Shown: piece after piece, positions 30,440 through 41,877 of the stretch
Position numbering within the stretch: the stretch's first letter is position 1
Layout of the letters: each line of letters opens with the position of its first letter
Assembly (NCBI RefSeq): GCF_021556435.1
Contig: NZ_JAKGCU010000005.1
Coordinates: forward strand, 175,489-239,488
Reading direction: 5' to 3'
DNA: 64,000 nt
DNA from: Gordonia tangerina
GTDB lineage: Bacteria; Actinomycetota; Actinomycetes; Mycobacteriales; Mycobacteriaceae
Notes under the pieces: generated by a model
What the model saw: only the letters and a program-made list of their open reading frames with translations
Database searches by the model: none
Told to the model about the DNA's origin: nothing
Position numbers and translations under genes: made by a program

Positions 30440-31579
30440 GTGACATCCGCGCTCCCGATCCCCGCCGGACTCGACGACGTCCCGGCCGCCGTCGACTCCG
30501 CGCTGACCGCGTTCTTCGACCGCGCGGTCCCGGCGGTGGCCGCGATCGATCCACGGGTCGGGACGGCCGGGGCGGCACTGGCCGACTTCGTCCTCGGCGG
30601 CGGAAAGCGTGTGCGCCCGGTCTTCGTCTACGCCGGTTGGCTCGCGGGCAGATCGTCGCCGGCGCCACGCGCAGCCGCCGGCCAGGATGATACCGATGCA
30701 CTACGAGTGGCCGCGGCGCTGGAGTTGGTCCAGGCCTGCGCGCTCATCCACGACGACGTCATCGACCGCTCCGACACGCGCCGCGGCCGCCCCACCGTCC
30801 ACCGCGACTTCGAGGAGCGCCATCGCACCGACCGCTGGGCCGGCGACGCGCCACATCACGGTGTGGCCACCGCCATCCTGCTGGGTGATCTCGCGTTGTC
30901 GTGGGCCGACGACATGGTTCACGGCCATCTACCCGGCGGCCCTGCCCCCGACGACGGCCCGATCCGTCCGCTGCCGGCCGCCGTCGGCCGCGTGTGGTCG
31001 TCGATGCGCACCGAGGTGCTCGGCGGGCAGTATCTCGACATCGTCAACGAGGCTGCCGGTGACGAATCGGTCGACGCCGCCTATCGCGTGATGGAATTCA
31101 AGACCGCCGCCTACACCGTGGCCCGACCGCTCGAACTCGGCGCAACGCTGGCCGCCGCCCCACAGGGGCTCATCGACGACCTGCGCTCGGTCGGTCACGA
31201 CCTCGGTGTGGCCTTCCAGTTGCGCGACGACCTGCTGGGCGTCTTCGGAGATCCCGTCCAGACCGGCAAACCGTCCGGTGACGACCTGGTGGCAGGCAAG
31301 CGGACCGCGTTGCTCGCGGTCGGGTTGGCACGAGCCACCGAGCGCGACCCGGCGCTGGCCGACACCCTGCGACACAGCGTGGGCCGTGCTCTCACCGACG
31401 TCGAGATCGACACCGCCCGAACCATACTGACCGACGTGGGCGCGCTCGACGAGATGGAACAGCGGATCTCGGCGCTGCTCACCTCCGCCCTGGACACGCT
31501 CGCCGCAGCCGATCTCGGCGACACCGTGCGTGCCGAACTGGTCGCCTTCGCCAGGCGCATCGCCCACCGATCGACATGA
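30440..31579 (+). CDS. polyprenyl diphosphate synthase (GGPP/FPP-type)
   Basis: 379-residue trans-isoprenyl diphosphate synthase that condenses IPP with allylic diphosphates. The first Asp-rich motif is in IHDDVIDRSDTRRG and the second in FQLRDDLLGVFGDPVQTGKPSGDDL; GGGKRVRPVFVY carries the IPP-binding Lys/Arg. It corresponds to idsA2 (Rv2173) by position. It sits upstream of an MptA-like mannosyltransferase, which uses a polyprenyl-phosphate-linked mannose donor, so supplying the lipid carrier is a reasonable inference. The GTG start is probably leaderless. The stop overlaps the next gene by 4 nt. Confidence 0.92.
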   Translation: MTSALPIPAGLDDVPAAVDSALTAFFDRAVPAVAAIDPRVGTAGAALADFVLGGGKRVRPVFVYAGWLAGRSSPAPRAAAGQDDTDALRVAAALELVQACALIHDDVIDRSDTRRGRPTVHRDFEERHRTDRWAGDAPHHGVATAILLGDLALSWADDMVHGHLPGGPAPDDGPIRPLPAAVGRVWSSMRTEVLGGQYLDIVNEAAGDESVDAAYRVMEFKTAAYTVARPLELGATLAAAPQGLIDDLRSVGHDLGVAFQLRDDLLGVFGDPVQTGKPSGDDLVAGKRTALLAVGLARATERDPALADTLRHSVGRALTDVEIDTARTILTDVGALDEMEQRISALLTSALDTLAAADLGDTVRAELVAFARRIAHRST

Positions 31580-33198
31580 CCGCCCCAACGTCGCCATCCG
31601 CTTCCACAACCCCCGTCCGAGGTCACGACGGGGCGGCCTGGCGCCGGATGCTCGCACGTCCGGGCTTCGTCGATCTCCTGCTGGGAACGGCGGGTTCGGT
31701 CGCCGTGTGTGTCGGCAGTTTCGGGGTCGGTGACATCGCCCGCAACAACACCGTCGCGCAAGATCTCGGGCTGTCGATGATCACCTACGGTCACGGGAAG
31801 ACGTTGTTCGGCACCATCTTCTGGCTCGGTGTCGCGACCATGATCATCGCTTGGGTGCGGCTGGGCCGGACACTGCTCGCAGCTCGCGGGAGTTCGGCGC
31901 GTGCCGCGCTGCCGACGGTTCGGACGATGCAGACCGGCGTGTTGATGTGGGCGGCACCGCTGGCGGTCGCGGTCCCGGTCTACAGCCGCGATGTCTACGC
32001 CTACCTCGGCCAGGGCGCCGTCTTCCGCGAGGGCTTCGATCCCTACGCCGACGGACCCGCGCACCACGCCGGTCCCCTGCTGGACAGCATGGCCCAGGTG
32101 TGGGCCTCCACCACCGCACCGTACGGGCCGTTCTTCGTCGGGGTCACCCGGGTGGTCACCGAGATCACCGGCGACCACGCGATCCTCGGCGTCTACGCGA
32201 TGCGGTTGGTACTGCTACCCGGTCTGCTGCTCGCGTTGTGGTCGATTCCCCGTCTGGCCAACCACTTCTCGGCGTCACCGCAGAGCGGTCTGTGGTTGGC
32301 GGTGGCCAACCCGATGATCCTCATCCATCTCGTCGCCGGCACCCATGTCGAACTGCTCATGATGGGAATCCTGGTAGCAGGGGTCGCGCTGGCGGTCAGC
32401 GGACGTCACGCCGCCGGACTCGCGGTACTCGGGATCGCCATCTCGATCAAGGTCACCGCTGGGATCGCGATCCCGTTCGTGGTGTGGATCTGGTTGGCGC
32501 ACATCCGCGCACGACGGCCGGCACGCGTCACAGACGTGGCGGGCGTGTTCGCCGCGGTGATCGTGATACCGGTGGCGGTGTTCACCGTGTGGACCGCCGT
32601 GGTCGGCCTCGGCCTGGGCTGGCTCACCGGCCTCGGGTGGGCAGATCGGATCATCAACTGGTTCACCGTGCCAACCCTTGCGGCGCATGTGGTGACGATC
32701 GTCGCCGCGCCCTTCACCGCATTGAACCTGCAACCGGTCCTGACGGTGACCCGAGCGGTCGGTGCGGTGGTGCTGGCGATCATCCTGGTCGCGTTGTGGT
32801 GGTGGGGACGCCGCGACGAACGCCGGGCGATGGCGGCGATGGTGTGGGCGATGCTCGCGGTGCTGTTGCTCGAACCGTCAACGCTGCCCTGGTATTACAC
32901 CTGGGTGCTCGGCCTGGCGGCGGCCTTCACAGTCAGGCCGCGCATCTGTGCCGTGGTGGTCTTCGTGTCCACCTTCATGTTGATCGTGTTCCAGCCCGAC
33001 GATTCGATCCTGTTCTACAAGCTGCCCGAGACACTGCTGGCCATCGCGCTGTCGGCGCTGGCGGCCACTGCGCTGCTGCGACCCGACCCGTTGCGACTGC
33101 GCCGCGTGGTGGACTGGTTCACCGCACGGCCCACGAGCACACCCGCGGTACGCGCCGAGAGCGGGTCGCCGTCATCGGACACCGCTGGTCGGATGTGA
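31576..33198 (+). CDS. mptA: alpha-(1->6)-mannopyranosyltransferase, MptA-like
   Basis: 540-residue GT-C-fold integral membrane glycosyltransferase that elongates the mannan core of lipomannan on the periplasmic side using polyprenyl-P-mannose. About 12-13 hydrophobic helices are seen. The first periplasmic loop carries the YSRDVYAYLGQGAVFREGFDPYADGP segment with the acidic residue expected of GT-C enzymes; STTAPYGPFFVG and KVTAGIAIPFV are further family-like blocks. It corresponds to Rv2174 in position. Coupled to the prenyl synthase by a 4-nt overlap. The C-terminal 30 residues are hydrophilic. Confidence 0.9.
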   Translation: MTAPTSPSASTTPVRGHDGAAWRRMLARPGFVDLLLGTAGSVAVCVGSFGVGDIARNNTVAQDLGLSMITYGHGKTLFGTIFWLGVATMIIAWVRLGRTLLAARGSSARAALPTVRTMQTGVLMWAAPLAVAVPVYSRDVYAYLGQGAVFREGFDPYADGPAHHAGPLLDSMAQVWASTTAPYGPFFVGVTRVVTEITGDHAILGVYAMRLVLLPGLLLALWSIPRLANHFSASPQSGLWLAVANPMILIHLVAGTHVELLMMGILVAGVALAVSGRHAAGLAVLGIAISIKVTAGIAIPFVVWIWLAHIRARRPARVTDVAGVFAAVIVIPVAVFTVWTAVVGLGLGWLTGLGWADRIINWFTVPTLAAHVVTIVAAPFTALNLQPVLTVTRAVGAVVLAIILVALWWWGRRDERRAMAAMVWAMLAVLLLEPSTLPWYYTWVLGLAAAFTVRPRICAVVVFVSTFMLIVFQPDDSILFYKLPETLLAIALSALAATALLRPDPLRLRRVVDWFTARPTSTPAVRAESGSPSSDTAGRM

Positions 33199-33208
33199 CG
33201 CCCGGTAT

Positions 33209-33574
33209 TCAGAACGCCTGGGCCTGAGCCCGGCGCACCACCTCGCGAGCGGAATGGGTGTGCAACGCCTCCGCCGGATGCAGACCGAGATCGTCTTGAA
33301 CCGTGAACAGCCATCGCATCACGTCGTCACGTGAGTATCCGCCGTCGAACAACACGTCGACGAGACCCGTGAAGTGTTTGGCGATCCCGAGATCGTCGAA
33401 GAAGATCGCGGGTACCGCCGGCTGTCCCCCACGGGACACGGCAAGCAGGTGGTGATCGCGGATGAGGGTGCGAACCCGGTTCGGTGAGACCCGCAGTCGG
33501 GCAGCCACCTCGTCGACGGTCAATGTGGCGACATCGGTCGGCAGGTTGTCCTCGGACAACGGTAATGAACCCAC
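33209..33574 (-). CDS. Rv2175c-like winged-helix DNA-binding protein
   Basis: 121 residues. The N-terminal TLTVDEVAARLRVSPNRVRTLIRDHHLLAV is a helix-turn-helix of the excisionase/MerR-like type, and the C-terminal part is a helical domain. It is transcribed away from pknL. In M. tuberculosis the homologue Rv2175c is a substrate of PknL, phosphorylated on an N-terminal Thr; residues T13 and T17 here are candidates. The GTG start lies 7 nt after TAGGCT (33587-33582), so it is probably leaderless. Confidence 0.87.
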   Translation of the reverse strand: MGSLPLSEDNLPTDVATLTVDEVAARLRVSPNRVRTLIRDHHLLAVSRGGQPAVPAIFFDDLGIAKHFTGLVDVLFDGGYSRDDVMRWLFTVQDDLGLHPAEALHTHSAREVVRRAQAQAF

Positions 33575-33647
33575 ACCGGGAAGCCTACCGGCTCGCCGAC
33601 CGCTTCGGTCCCGAGTGGCCGGTGGTACGCCCGGTAGATTCGGCTGC
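33575..33647. promoter_or_regulatory. divergent leaderless promoters of Rv2175c-like gene and pknL
   Basis: 73 nt. TAGGCT (33587-33582, minus) is 7 nt before one GTG, and TAGATT (33635-33640, plus) is 7 nt before the other. The two promoters are back to back, so a single bound protein could control kinase and substrate together. Confidence 0.7.
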
Positions 33648-34811
33648 GTGACATCTTCGGCCGATCCTCTTGTGGGCGCGACCCTCGAGAGCCGCTACCG
33701 CATCGACGCACCGATCGCGCGCGGCGGAATGTCGGCGGTGTATGTCGGTGTCGATCTGCGACTGGGCCGTTCGGTGGCGGTGAAGGTGATGGACGAACGC
33801 TACAGCGGGGATCCACTTTTCCTGCGTCGATTCGAGTTCGAGGCCCGGGCCGTCGCCGGGCTCAAGCATCCCGGCCTGGTCGCCGTCTACGACCAGGGCA
33901 TCGACAACGGAATCGTCTTCCTGGTGATGGAGCTGGTGGAGGGCGGCAGCCTGCGCGAATTGCTGCGCGAACGCGGACCGATGCCACCGCACGCCGTCAC
34001 CGCGGTGGTCGACCCGGTCCTCGGTGGCCTGGGCACCGCACACGCCGGCGGCCTGGTCCACCGCGACGTGAAGCCCGAGAACGTTCTGATCTCCGAGCGC
34101 GGCGAGGTCAAGGTCGCCGACTTCGGCCTGGTCCGCGCAGTTGCCGAGGCCGGTGTGACATCGGCGAGCGTGATCCTGGGCACCGCCGCCTACCTATCTC
34201 CCGAGCAAGTCGAGTCCGGCGACGCCGACGCCCGTAGCGATGTGTACTCGACAGGCGTCATGATGTTCGAATTACTCACCGGCCGAACCCCTTTCCGCGG
34301 CGACACGCCGTTGGCACTGGCCTATCAGCGGTTGAGCTACGACGTGCCGGCACCGGGTGACGTCGTCGACGGAGTACCCGAGGAGTTCGACGAGATCGTG
34401 TTGCGGGCCACCGAACGCAATCCGGCGGAGCGCTACGCGGACGGATTCGACATGCAACGGGCGTTACTCGCCGCGGCCGAGGACCTCGACCTTCCACCGT
34501 TCACCGTGCCCGCACCGCGTCGTTCGGCCGAGCGGGAGACCATGGCGCGCATGCGTGCCGGCGCTCCCGCCGGCGCGCCCCCAGCGACACCCGGTCCACC
34601 CCAGCACACCCGGGTCCAGTCGCAGGCCACCCCGGGGGTCCCGCCATCGCGCGGTCGGGCGGCACAGCCGACCCGCGCCGCCCGCGCGGTGCCGGCCGAA
34701 CAGGACGACAACGGAGCGCTGCGCGCGGCCATCTGGATCGGCCTGGTCCTCGTGCTGGCCATCGCGATCGGCGCCGCAGCCTGGTGGGCGGGCCAGGAGT
34801 TCCTGATCTGA
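33648..34811 (+). CDS. pknL: serine/threonine protein kinase PknL
   Basis: 387-residue Hanks-type kinase. Glycine loop ARGGMSAVYVG, invariant Lys46 (VAVKVMDERY), HRDVKPEN catalytic loop (138-145), DFG (158-160), activation-loop Ser/Thr residues around TSASVILGT, then SPEQ. A Pro/Ala/Arg-rich juxtamembrane region (about 285-350) leads to one membrane helix at the very C-terminus (about 355-378) with almost no external domain. It therefore lacks the PASTA or other sensor of some paralogues. The GTG start is probably leaderless. Confidence 0.94.
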   Translation: MTSSADPLVGATLESRYRIDAPIARGGMSAVYVGVDLRLGRSVAVKVMDERYSGDPLFLRRFEFEARAVAGLKHPGLVAVYDQGIDNGIVFLVMELVEGGSLRELLRERGPMPPHAVTAVVDPVLGGLGTAHAGGLVHRDVKPENVLISERGEVKVADFGLVRAVAEAGVTSASVILGTAAYLSPEQVESGDADARSDVYSTGVMMFELLTGRTPFRGDTPLALAYQRLSYDVPAPGDVVDGVPEEFDEIVLRATERNPAERYADGFDMQRALLAAAEDLDLPPFTVPAPRRSAERETMARMRAGAPAGAPPATPGPPQHTRVQSQATPGVPPSRGRAAQPTRAARAVPAEQDDNGALRAAIWIGLVLVLAIAIGAAAWWAGQEFLI

Positions 34812-34865
34812 CCGTGCACCGGCTACCCCGCATGGCACATACGACGTTCCCGGGATCCCGATTCG

Positions 34866-36810
<1,945 letters not shown>

Positions 36811-36856
36811 AGCCACCAGTATTCACACACCCTGTGAGCGGAGAGACGCCGAGACC

Positions 36857-38230
36857 ATGACTGTCCTGTCCGAGGCCGATGCCCGGCTGCACCGATGGGT
36901 ACCGTCGGTGCCCATCCGCAGCGTCATCGCCGTGGCCTTCGCAGCGTCGGTGACCCTGCAGATCGTGGGTGTTCCGTTCACCTCCAGCTTCGGTACCCGC
37001 ACCCGTATCGATCTCGACGTCTACCGGCTGGGTGCGCAGATCTGGCAGCAGGGTCAGAGTCTGTACGCGGACGGTTCGATGCCATTCACCAGCGATGGGA
37101 TCTGGCTGCCGTTCACCTATCCCCCGTTCGCGGCAATCGGTTTCGTTCCGCTCGGTCTGCTCGGTCTCGGCCTCGCCGGATTGTTGATGTCGATCCTGAC
37201 GGCCGCACTCGTCGTGATCTGCGGACACATCGTGCTCGGGGTGCTGTCGGTGGGTAACACCGCCAACCGGTGGTGGATCGCGCTGATGGTGGGCGGAGTC
37301 GCGGTCTGGTCCAATCCCTTGTGGATGACCCTGGGCTTCGGTCAGATCAACATCGTGCTGATGACGTTGATCATCGTCGACGTGTTCGTCGTCGGCCGGG
37401 GCCGCGCGCGGGCGGCCGGCCCGCTGCAGGGGGTGCTCACCGGCGTCGCGGCTGCAGTGAAACTCACCCCGCTGGTCTTCATCGCGGTCTTCCTCATCGC
37501 GCGTAGCTGGCGGCCGGCAATCGTCGCGGGCGTCACCTTCGTAGGCGCGGGAGTGCTGGCCTGGATCTGGCTACCCGCCGATTCGCTGACCTACTGGACC
37601 CACACCCTGTTCCACACCACTCGCATCGGCGACCCGGCCGGACGCATCAACCAGAACATCAATGCGATGTGGATTCGGCTGGTGCCGCACGCCGAGATGA
37701 CCGAACAGTTGCTGTGGGTGGCCAGCTCGGTGGTGGTGACGGGCCTGGCCGTCGTCGCGGCCCGCGCCTGTCGTCCGGTGTCGGCTTTTCGGGCGTTGCG
37801 CGCGCCCGACACCCCCGCGCCCGACGCATCGTCGGCGCCGGGGTCTGCCGGGGTCGCGGCCGTCCTGGTCACCTGCGTCGTAGCGACCTGGGGTCTGCTG
37901 GTGTCGCCGACATCCTGGGCCCACCACTGGGTGTGGGCGATTCCGACGATCCTGGTCGCGACGGTGGTGGCTGCCCGTAGCACCGACCGCCGCGTTCAGG
38001 TGGCGCACGTGTCGGTCGCGGCGAGCGGTGTCGTCATCTTTGCGCTCGGCCCGTTCCAGTTCTTGTCGCCTGCGGTGCGACAGTGGTCGGTCGTCGATCA
38101 TCTGATCGGCAACGCGTACACCCTGTGGGGTCTCGGGTTCCTGGTGGTGGTGTGGCTGCTGCCGCCGCAGTGGACCGAACGTCGCACCGCCATGCCACGC
38201 ACGGAGATGGCCGGGACCGGCGCCGCATGA
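36857..38230 (+). CDS. alpha-(1->2)-mannosyltransferase, GT87/DUF2029 (MptC-like)
   Basis: 457-residue polytopic GT-C glycosyltransferase. RIDLDVYRLGAQIWQQGQSLY is the first periplasmic loop with the key Asp, FTYPPFAAIGF and GFGQINIVLMTLIIVD are DUF2029 signatures, and NQNINAMWIR and WAHHWVWAIP follow. The M. tuberculosis counterpart at this position (Rv2181) adds alpha-1,2 mannose branches to lipomannan and LAM. Together with the MptA-like gene this gives backbone and branch enzymes in one region. Confidence 0.88.
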   Translation: MTVLSEADARLHRWVPSVPIRSVIAVAFAASVTLQIVGVPFTSSFGTRTRIDLDVYRLGAQIWQQGQSLYADGSMPFTSDGIWLPFTYPPFAAIGFVPLGLLGLGLAGLLMSILTAALVVICGHIVLGVLSVGNTANRWWIALMVGGVAVWSNPLWMTLGFGQINIVLMTLIIVDVFVVGRGRARAAGPLQGVLTGVAAAVKLTPLVFIAVFLIARSWRPAIVAGVTFVGAGVLAWIWLPADSLTYWTHTLFHTTRIGDPAGRINQNINAMWIRLVPHAEMTEQLLWVASSVVVTGLAVVAARACRPVSAFRALRAPDTPAPDASSAPGSAGVAAVLVTCVVATWGLLVSPTSWAHHWVWAIPTILVATVVAARSTDRRVQVAHVSVAASGVVIFALGPFQFLSPAVRQWSVVDHLIGNAYTLWGLGFLVVVWLLPPQWTERRTAMPRTEMAGTGAA

Positions 38231-38290
38231 TCCTTTGGCCATGCGGATCCGGCGGGCCCGGTTCGCGCGGTGGGAGTGAGGCGGTATGAG

Positions 38291-38992
38291 TCAGGCGGCA
38301 GCCGGCTCCGCCGGCGCGGTGGGCTTGTTCTTGAGCGACGCCGCGTAGATGTCCACGTACTGCTGCCCCGACAACTGCATCAACTCGTACATGATCTCGT
38401 CGGTGACCGCCCGCTCGATGAACCGGTTGCCCTGCATCCCCTCATACCGCGCGAAGTCGAGCGGCTCACCGACCTTGATGACGATGCGCGACGGTCGCGG
38501 AATGATGGTCCCCGGCGGGTTGAGCTTCTCGGTGTTGATCATGGCCACCGGGATCACCGGCACCCCGGTGTCCAGGGCCACCCGGGCCAGGCCCGTCTTG
38601 CCCTTGTAGAGCCGCCCATCCGGAGAACGTGTGCCCTCCGGATACATCCCCATCAGGGTGCCCGCCTCGAGCTGCCGACGGGCGGCGGTCAACGCACCCG
38701 CGGCGGCCTCGGCGCCCGATCGGTCGATGGGGATCTGCCCGACCGCGGAGAAGAACCAGCGCTGGAACGCACCCTTGACCCCTGTGCCCGTGAAGTATTC
38801 GGCCTTGGCGAGAAAGTAGATCCGGCGGCGGACCATCAGCGGCAGATAGAAGCTGTCCATCACGGCGAGGTGATTACTCGCCAGGATCGCGGGCCCACGC
38901 TCCGGAATGTTCTCCAACCCCTCGATCCTGGGTCGGCCGAGGACTCGCAGAATCGGTCCGAGCAGCACGTACTTGAATGCGTAATACCACAT
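38291..38992 (-). CDS. 1-acyl-sn-glycerol-3-phosphate acyltransferase (PlsC family)
   Basis: 233 residues. The acyltransferase motifs are NHLAVMD (HX4D, about residues 40-46), the MYPEGTRSPDG block (substrate phosphate binding), and a VPVIPVAMINT block. The N-terminal hydrophobic helix anchors it to the membrane. The Ala/Pro C-terminal tail is variable. Corresponds to Rv2182c by position. GGAG lies 7 nt upstream of the ATG. Convergent with the mannosyltransferase gene. Confidence 0.92.
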   Translation of the reverse strand: MWYYAFKYVLLGPILRVLGRPRIEGLENIPERGPAILASNHLAVMDSFYLPLMVRRRIYFLAKAEYFTGTGVKGAFQRWFFSAVGQIPIDRSGAEAAAGALTAARRQLEAGTLMGMYPEGTRSPDGRLYKGKTGLARVALDTGVPVIPVAMINTEKLNPPGTIIPRPSRIVIKVGEPLDFARYEGMQGNRFIERAVTDEIMYELMQLSGQQYVDIYAASLKNKPTAPAEPAAA

Positions 38993-39129
38993 CGATGACT
39001 CCGAACCTCGTCGATCGCCGCCGCCTCAGACACTACCCGCCGAGACCTGGACCACAGGGTCGATATCCGCGCACAATTGGCGGTTACCGAAACCCGCTGA
39101 AACGATACCCGCAGAAACGATACACACCC

Positions 39130-40110
39130 TCAGCTTCGGGTGGGCGCCTCGGCGAGGTGCGTACTGATGGCCTGGCGCGCAACCTCGGCGGCACCCACCA
39201 CACCGGCGCTCTCACCAAGCTGCGTGCCGCGGATCCGTGCCAGCTGCCGGTGTCCGGCACCGGTCACCAGACGCGCGTAATGTTCTCGCGCCTCGTCCAG
39301 GAACAGTCCCGACGCGGCCCCCACGCCACCGGCGAGCACGATCAGATCGGGATCGAAGATGTCGGCGATCATGGCGAGTCCCTGCCCGAGCGATTGCGCG
39401 AATTGCGCGAACGCCGCCAGCGCGACGGCGTCACCGTCGGCGGCAGCACCGGCGACGCGGCGGCCGGTGAGCGCACCCGGGTCTGCTGCGACATCTGCGG
39501 CCAGTTGACTGCGCCCCCAGTCCCCGTCGGCCAGCAGCTCAAGCACCGTGTCGACCAGAGCTGTTCCGCTGCAATACCGTTCCCAGCAGCCAAGCTTTCC
39601 GCAGGAACACGGCCGACCGTCCGGGACCACGGTGAGATGGCCGAGTTCGGGCGCCACACCGAAGCTGCCCCGATAGATCTGTCCGTCCAACAGCAGGCCC
39701 GCGCCGATGCCGGTGCCGATCGCGAGCACCAGCGAGTTCCGGCCGCCGGCCGCGGCCCCGAAACGTCGTTCGGCGACCGCAGCGGCATTGGCGTCGTGCT
39801 CGGCGAACACCGGGATGCCGATCCGGGCGGTCATGTCCTCGGCGACGGTGGCCTCCCGCCATGGCAGATGCGGCGCGAACCGGATCACCCGACGGTCCGG
39901 TGTCAGAAACCCGGCGATCGCCAGGCCGACAGCCTTGGCCGCCCACCGGGAGGTCAGCTCACCGACCAACCGGTCCAGACAGTGTTCGAGTGCCTGCGCG
40001 GTCGGCGGAGTTGCCGCACGCAACGTGTCGAGCATCGCACCACGGTCGTCGACCACCGACGCACGCACGCTGGTACCGCCGATGTCGATACCGATCGTCA
40101 AGTCCCCCAT
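39130..40110 (-). CDS. ROK family glucokinase
   Basis: 326 residues. The N-terminal phosphate-binding loop is GIDIGGTSVRASVVD. EHDANAAAVAERRFG contains the catalytic Asp. GHLTVVPDGRPCSCGKLGCWERYCSG is the ROK zinc motif CxCGxxGCxE. The C-terminal FDPDLIVLAGGVG is the adenosine loop. The most likely activity is ATP-dependent phosphorylation of glucose or another hexose; nothing here fixes the sugar. The start overlaps the upstream stop (TGATG). Confidence 0.9.
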   Translation of the reverse strand: MGDLTIGIDIGGTSVRASVVDDRGAMLDTLRAATPPTAQALEHCLDRLVGELTSRWAAKAVGLAIAGFLTPDRRVIRFAPHLPWREATVAEDMTARIGIPVFAEHDANAAAVAERRFGAAAGGRNSLVLAIGTGIGAGLLLDGQIYRGSFGVAPELGHLTVVPDGRPCSCGKLGCWERYCSGTALVDTVLELLADGDWGRSQLAADVAADPGALTGRRVAGAAADGDAVALAAFAQFAQSLGQGLAMIADIFDPDLIVLAGGVGAASGLFLDEAREHYARLVTGAGHRQLARIRGTQLGESAGVVGAAEVARQAISTHLAEAPTRS

Positions 40111-40550
40111 CAGTCCTCACCTTCGAACTCGCGATGGTGGACGTCCGACGGACCACGCGTGTCGATACGTACCGCGATCTGCTGATAACCGGTGTCGGCG
40201 CGCGGAGAAGTCTGTGGGGTCGATCGCAGCGCACTCGCGATCGCCTCCAACACCGCGATCAACGCGGAGATGAGGCGGGCGAGCAGGTCACCGAGCTCGG
40301 CGAGCAGCGACGTGATCTCACCGGACAGGTCGACGAGATCCGCCACATCGGCGGCGGACTCCGGCGAACCCGCTCGGCCCCGACCCGACGCGCTCGACTG
40401 GCGCTGGCCCGTACCACCGAACATCGCGGCCACCTGGTCGATCTGGGCGGCCAGGCCCAACAGGAAGTCGCGCAGCGGATCACCTACGGGACCGCGCGCG
40501 TGGCCGGCGACGTTGTCGTCACCACTCCCGGTCGTGTCGTCCGAGGTCAT
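40110..40550 (-). CDS. conserved small hypothetical protein (Rv2183c position)
   Basis: 146 residues with no recognised domain. The N-terminus is acidic and Gly-rich. Residues 22-45 (VGDPLRDFLLGLAAQIDQVAAMFGG) and 65-105 (AADVADLVDLSGEITSLLAELGDLLARLISALIAVLEAIASAL) form amphipathic Leu/Ala-rich helices that could be a coiled coil or peripheral membrane helix. The C-terminus is polar. The ATG at 40550 is preferred because the frame upstream runs into the ArsA-like gene. It is coupled to the glucokinase. Confidence 0.7.
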   Translation of the reverse strand: MTSDDTTGSGDDNVAGHARGPVGDPLRDFLLGLAAQIDQVAAMFGGTGQRQSSASGRGRAGSPESAADVADLVDLSGEITSLLAELGDLLARLISALIAVLEAIASALRSTPQTSPRADTGYQQIAVRIDTRGPSDVHHREFEGED

Positions 40551-40630
40551 CTGGGCAGCTCCCCCTGTCCGGCTCGGCAGTAGTGTACGCGACGTCGGCC
40601 GCGCCGCTGTGTGGCAGGCAAACGACGACG

Positions 40631-41857
40631 TCAGCGACCTTTCGGCCACAGCTTCGGGTCCGGTACAAACCGCACGACGAGTTCGGTGCCGTCCCAGGCC
40701 GCGTCCACCACGACGCATCGCCGCAGCACCGAGGGCAACCGGACCGGATGGCGGAAGCCACCAACGGTGACCAGCAGGTCGTCACCGGATCGTCCGAGCT
40801 GCAGGGTGTCGGGTTCGGGAAGCCGTTGCCGCCACGTGAGTTCGAACACCCGATCCTGGCCGCGCACGGTCTCGGAACCGTCGTCGGCGCCGACCTCCGC
40901 CACGCGCGCGGCTCCGGTGCCACACCGGCGTCCGTCCGGGCGCGCGAACGTGACGCCGACCTTGCGAAGCCGGGCCGCCCGATCGATCGGCTCGTCCACC
41001 CGGTCGACGTTGATCACCTCGACGTCGCGGTCGTCGTGCACCACCGACCGTAGGCGCGCCACGCGACGGTCACAACCGTCACCGACCCCGCGGTTGACGA
41101 TCACCGAACGCAGGGCAAGGCCCATCACATCGACATTTGCCAGCAAGGCCGGTAGCAGTCGCTCGGCGCGACCGTCGGTGCCGATCACCAGATGTACTGC
41201 GACACTGTGCGCATCGGTCGTCAGTTCGGCGATGTCGACACAGTCCCGGTCGATCGCGTCGACGGCCGCGGTCACCTGGGCCAGGACCGGCCGCTCTGCC
41301 GCAGCGGCCAGCCGACGGTGGCGCGGCCACAACCGATTCAGCGCCTGACTGAGCACCGAGGCGGCCCGCAGGAACTCGAACGGGTCGCCGAGTCCCGAGA
41401 CGTCGACGACGATCCGTCGCCAGGTGCCGCCGGCGGCCTCGTCGCGGATCCGACGCAGCAGCAGGAAATCCTCGATACCCGGCAACGCGGCGAGTTCACC
41501 TGCGGAGATCTCCGATGCCACCCCGAGCCCCGGCAGCGATACCCGGGAACGGGCCACCGTCTCCGACAGCACGGCGGTGAAGTCGGACCACGACCGCTCC
41601 ACCAGTCCGAGCCGATCCAACGACAACAGATGCAGTCGGGACGACACCGCCACCGGCTCCGCCGACGTTCGGTAGACACCGAACAGTTCCGCGGTCGGCG
41701 ACCAGCGGTCCACGGTGATCAGCAGCGTGTCCTGCTCGGGCACGAGACCGCTTCCGGCGCCGCGGGTCCGGGGTCCGGCCCGCTGTCCGCGGGCCCGACC
41801 CAGTGCCCCCGATGCCGCGGCCACCGAGACCCCGGCGCCACCCGGCCCGATCACCAC
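40631..41857 (-). CDS. ArsA/GET3-like ATPase with degenerate P-loop
   Basis: 408 residues. The N-terminus has VVIGPGGAGVSVAAASGALG at the place of the ArsA deviant Walker A (normally GKGGVGKT), without the P-loop Lys, so ATP hydrolysis is doubtful. The middle resembles anion-transporting ATPase proteins (IVVDVSGLGDPFEFLRAASVLSQAL, LRSVIVNRGV). A C-terminal beta-rich ArsA HSP20-like domain (VFELTWRQRLPEPDTLQLGRSGDDLLVTVGG) is followed by a basic end. Start codons are ambiguous (GTG 41857 or 41854). Corresponds to Rv2184c by position. Lies in a run with two START-like proteins. Confidence 0.75.
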   Translation of the reverse strand: MVIGPGGAGVSVAAASGALGRARGQRAGPRTRGAGSGLVPEQDTLLITVDRWSPTAELFGVYRTSAEPVAVSSRLHLLSLDRLGLVERSWSDFTAVLSETVARSRVSLPGLGVASEISAGELAALPGIEDFLLLRRIRDEAAGGTWRRIVVDVSGLGDPFEFLRAASVLSQALNRLWPRHRRLAAAAERPVLAQVTAAVDAIDRDCVDIAELTTDAHSVAVHLVIGTDGRAERLLPALLANVDVMGLALRSVIVNRGVGDGCDRRVARLRSVVHDDRDVEVINVDRVDEPIDRAARLRKVGVTFARPDGRRCGTGAARVAEVGADDGSETVRGQDRVFELTWRQRLPEPDTLQLGRSGDDLLVTVGGFRHPVRLPSVLRRCVVVDAAWDGTELVVRFVPDPKLWPKGR

Positions 41858-41877
41858 ATGAATGGGCGTGAGATCGA

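Noticed and set aside
31851..33227. 458-codon plus-strand frame overlapping mptA
   Set aside because: Out-of-frame shadow of the MptA-like gene; composition is Arg/Gly/His-rich with no hydrophobic helices.
36811..36816. GTG two codons upstream as start of RNase AS
   Set aside because: It is only 1 nt after the -10 box AATACT, so it would not be transcribed; ATG 36810 fits both spacing and the family N-terminus.
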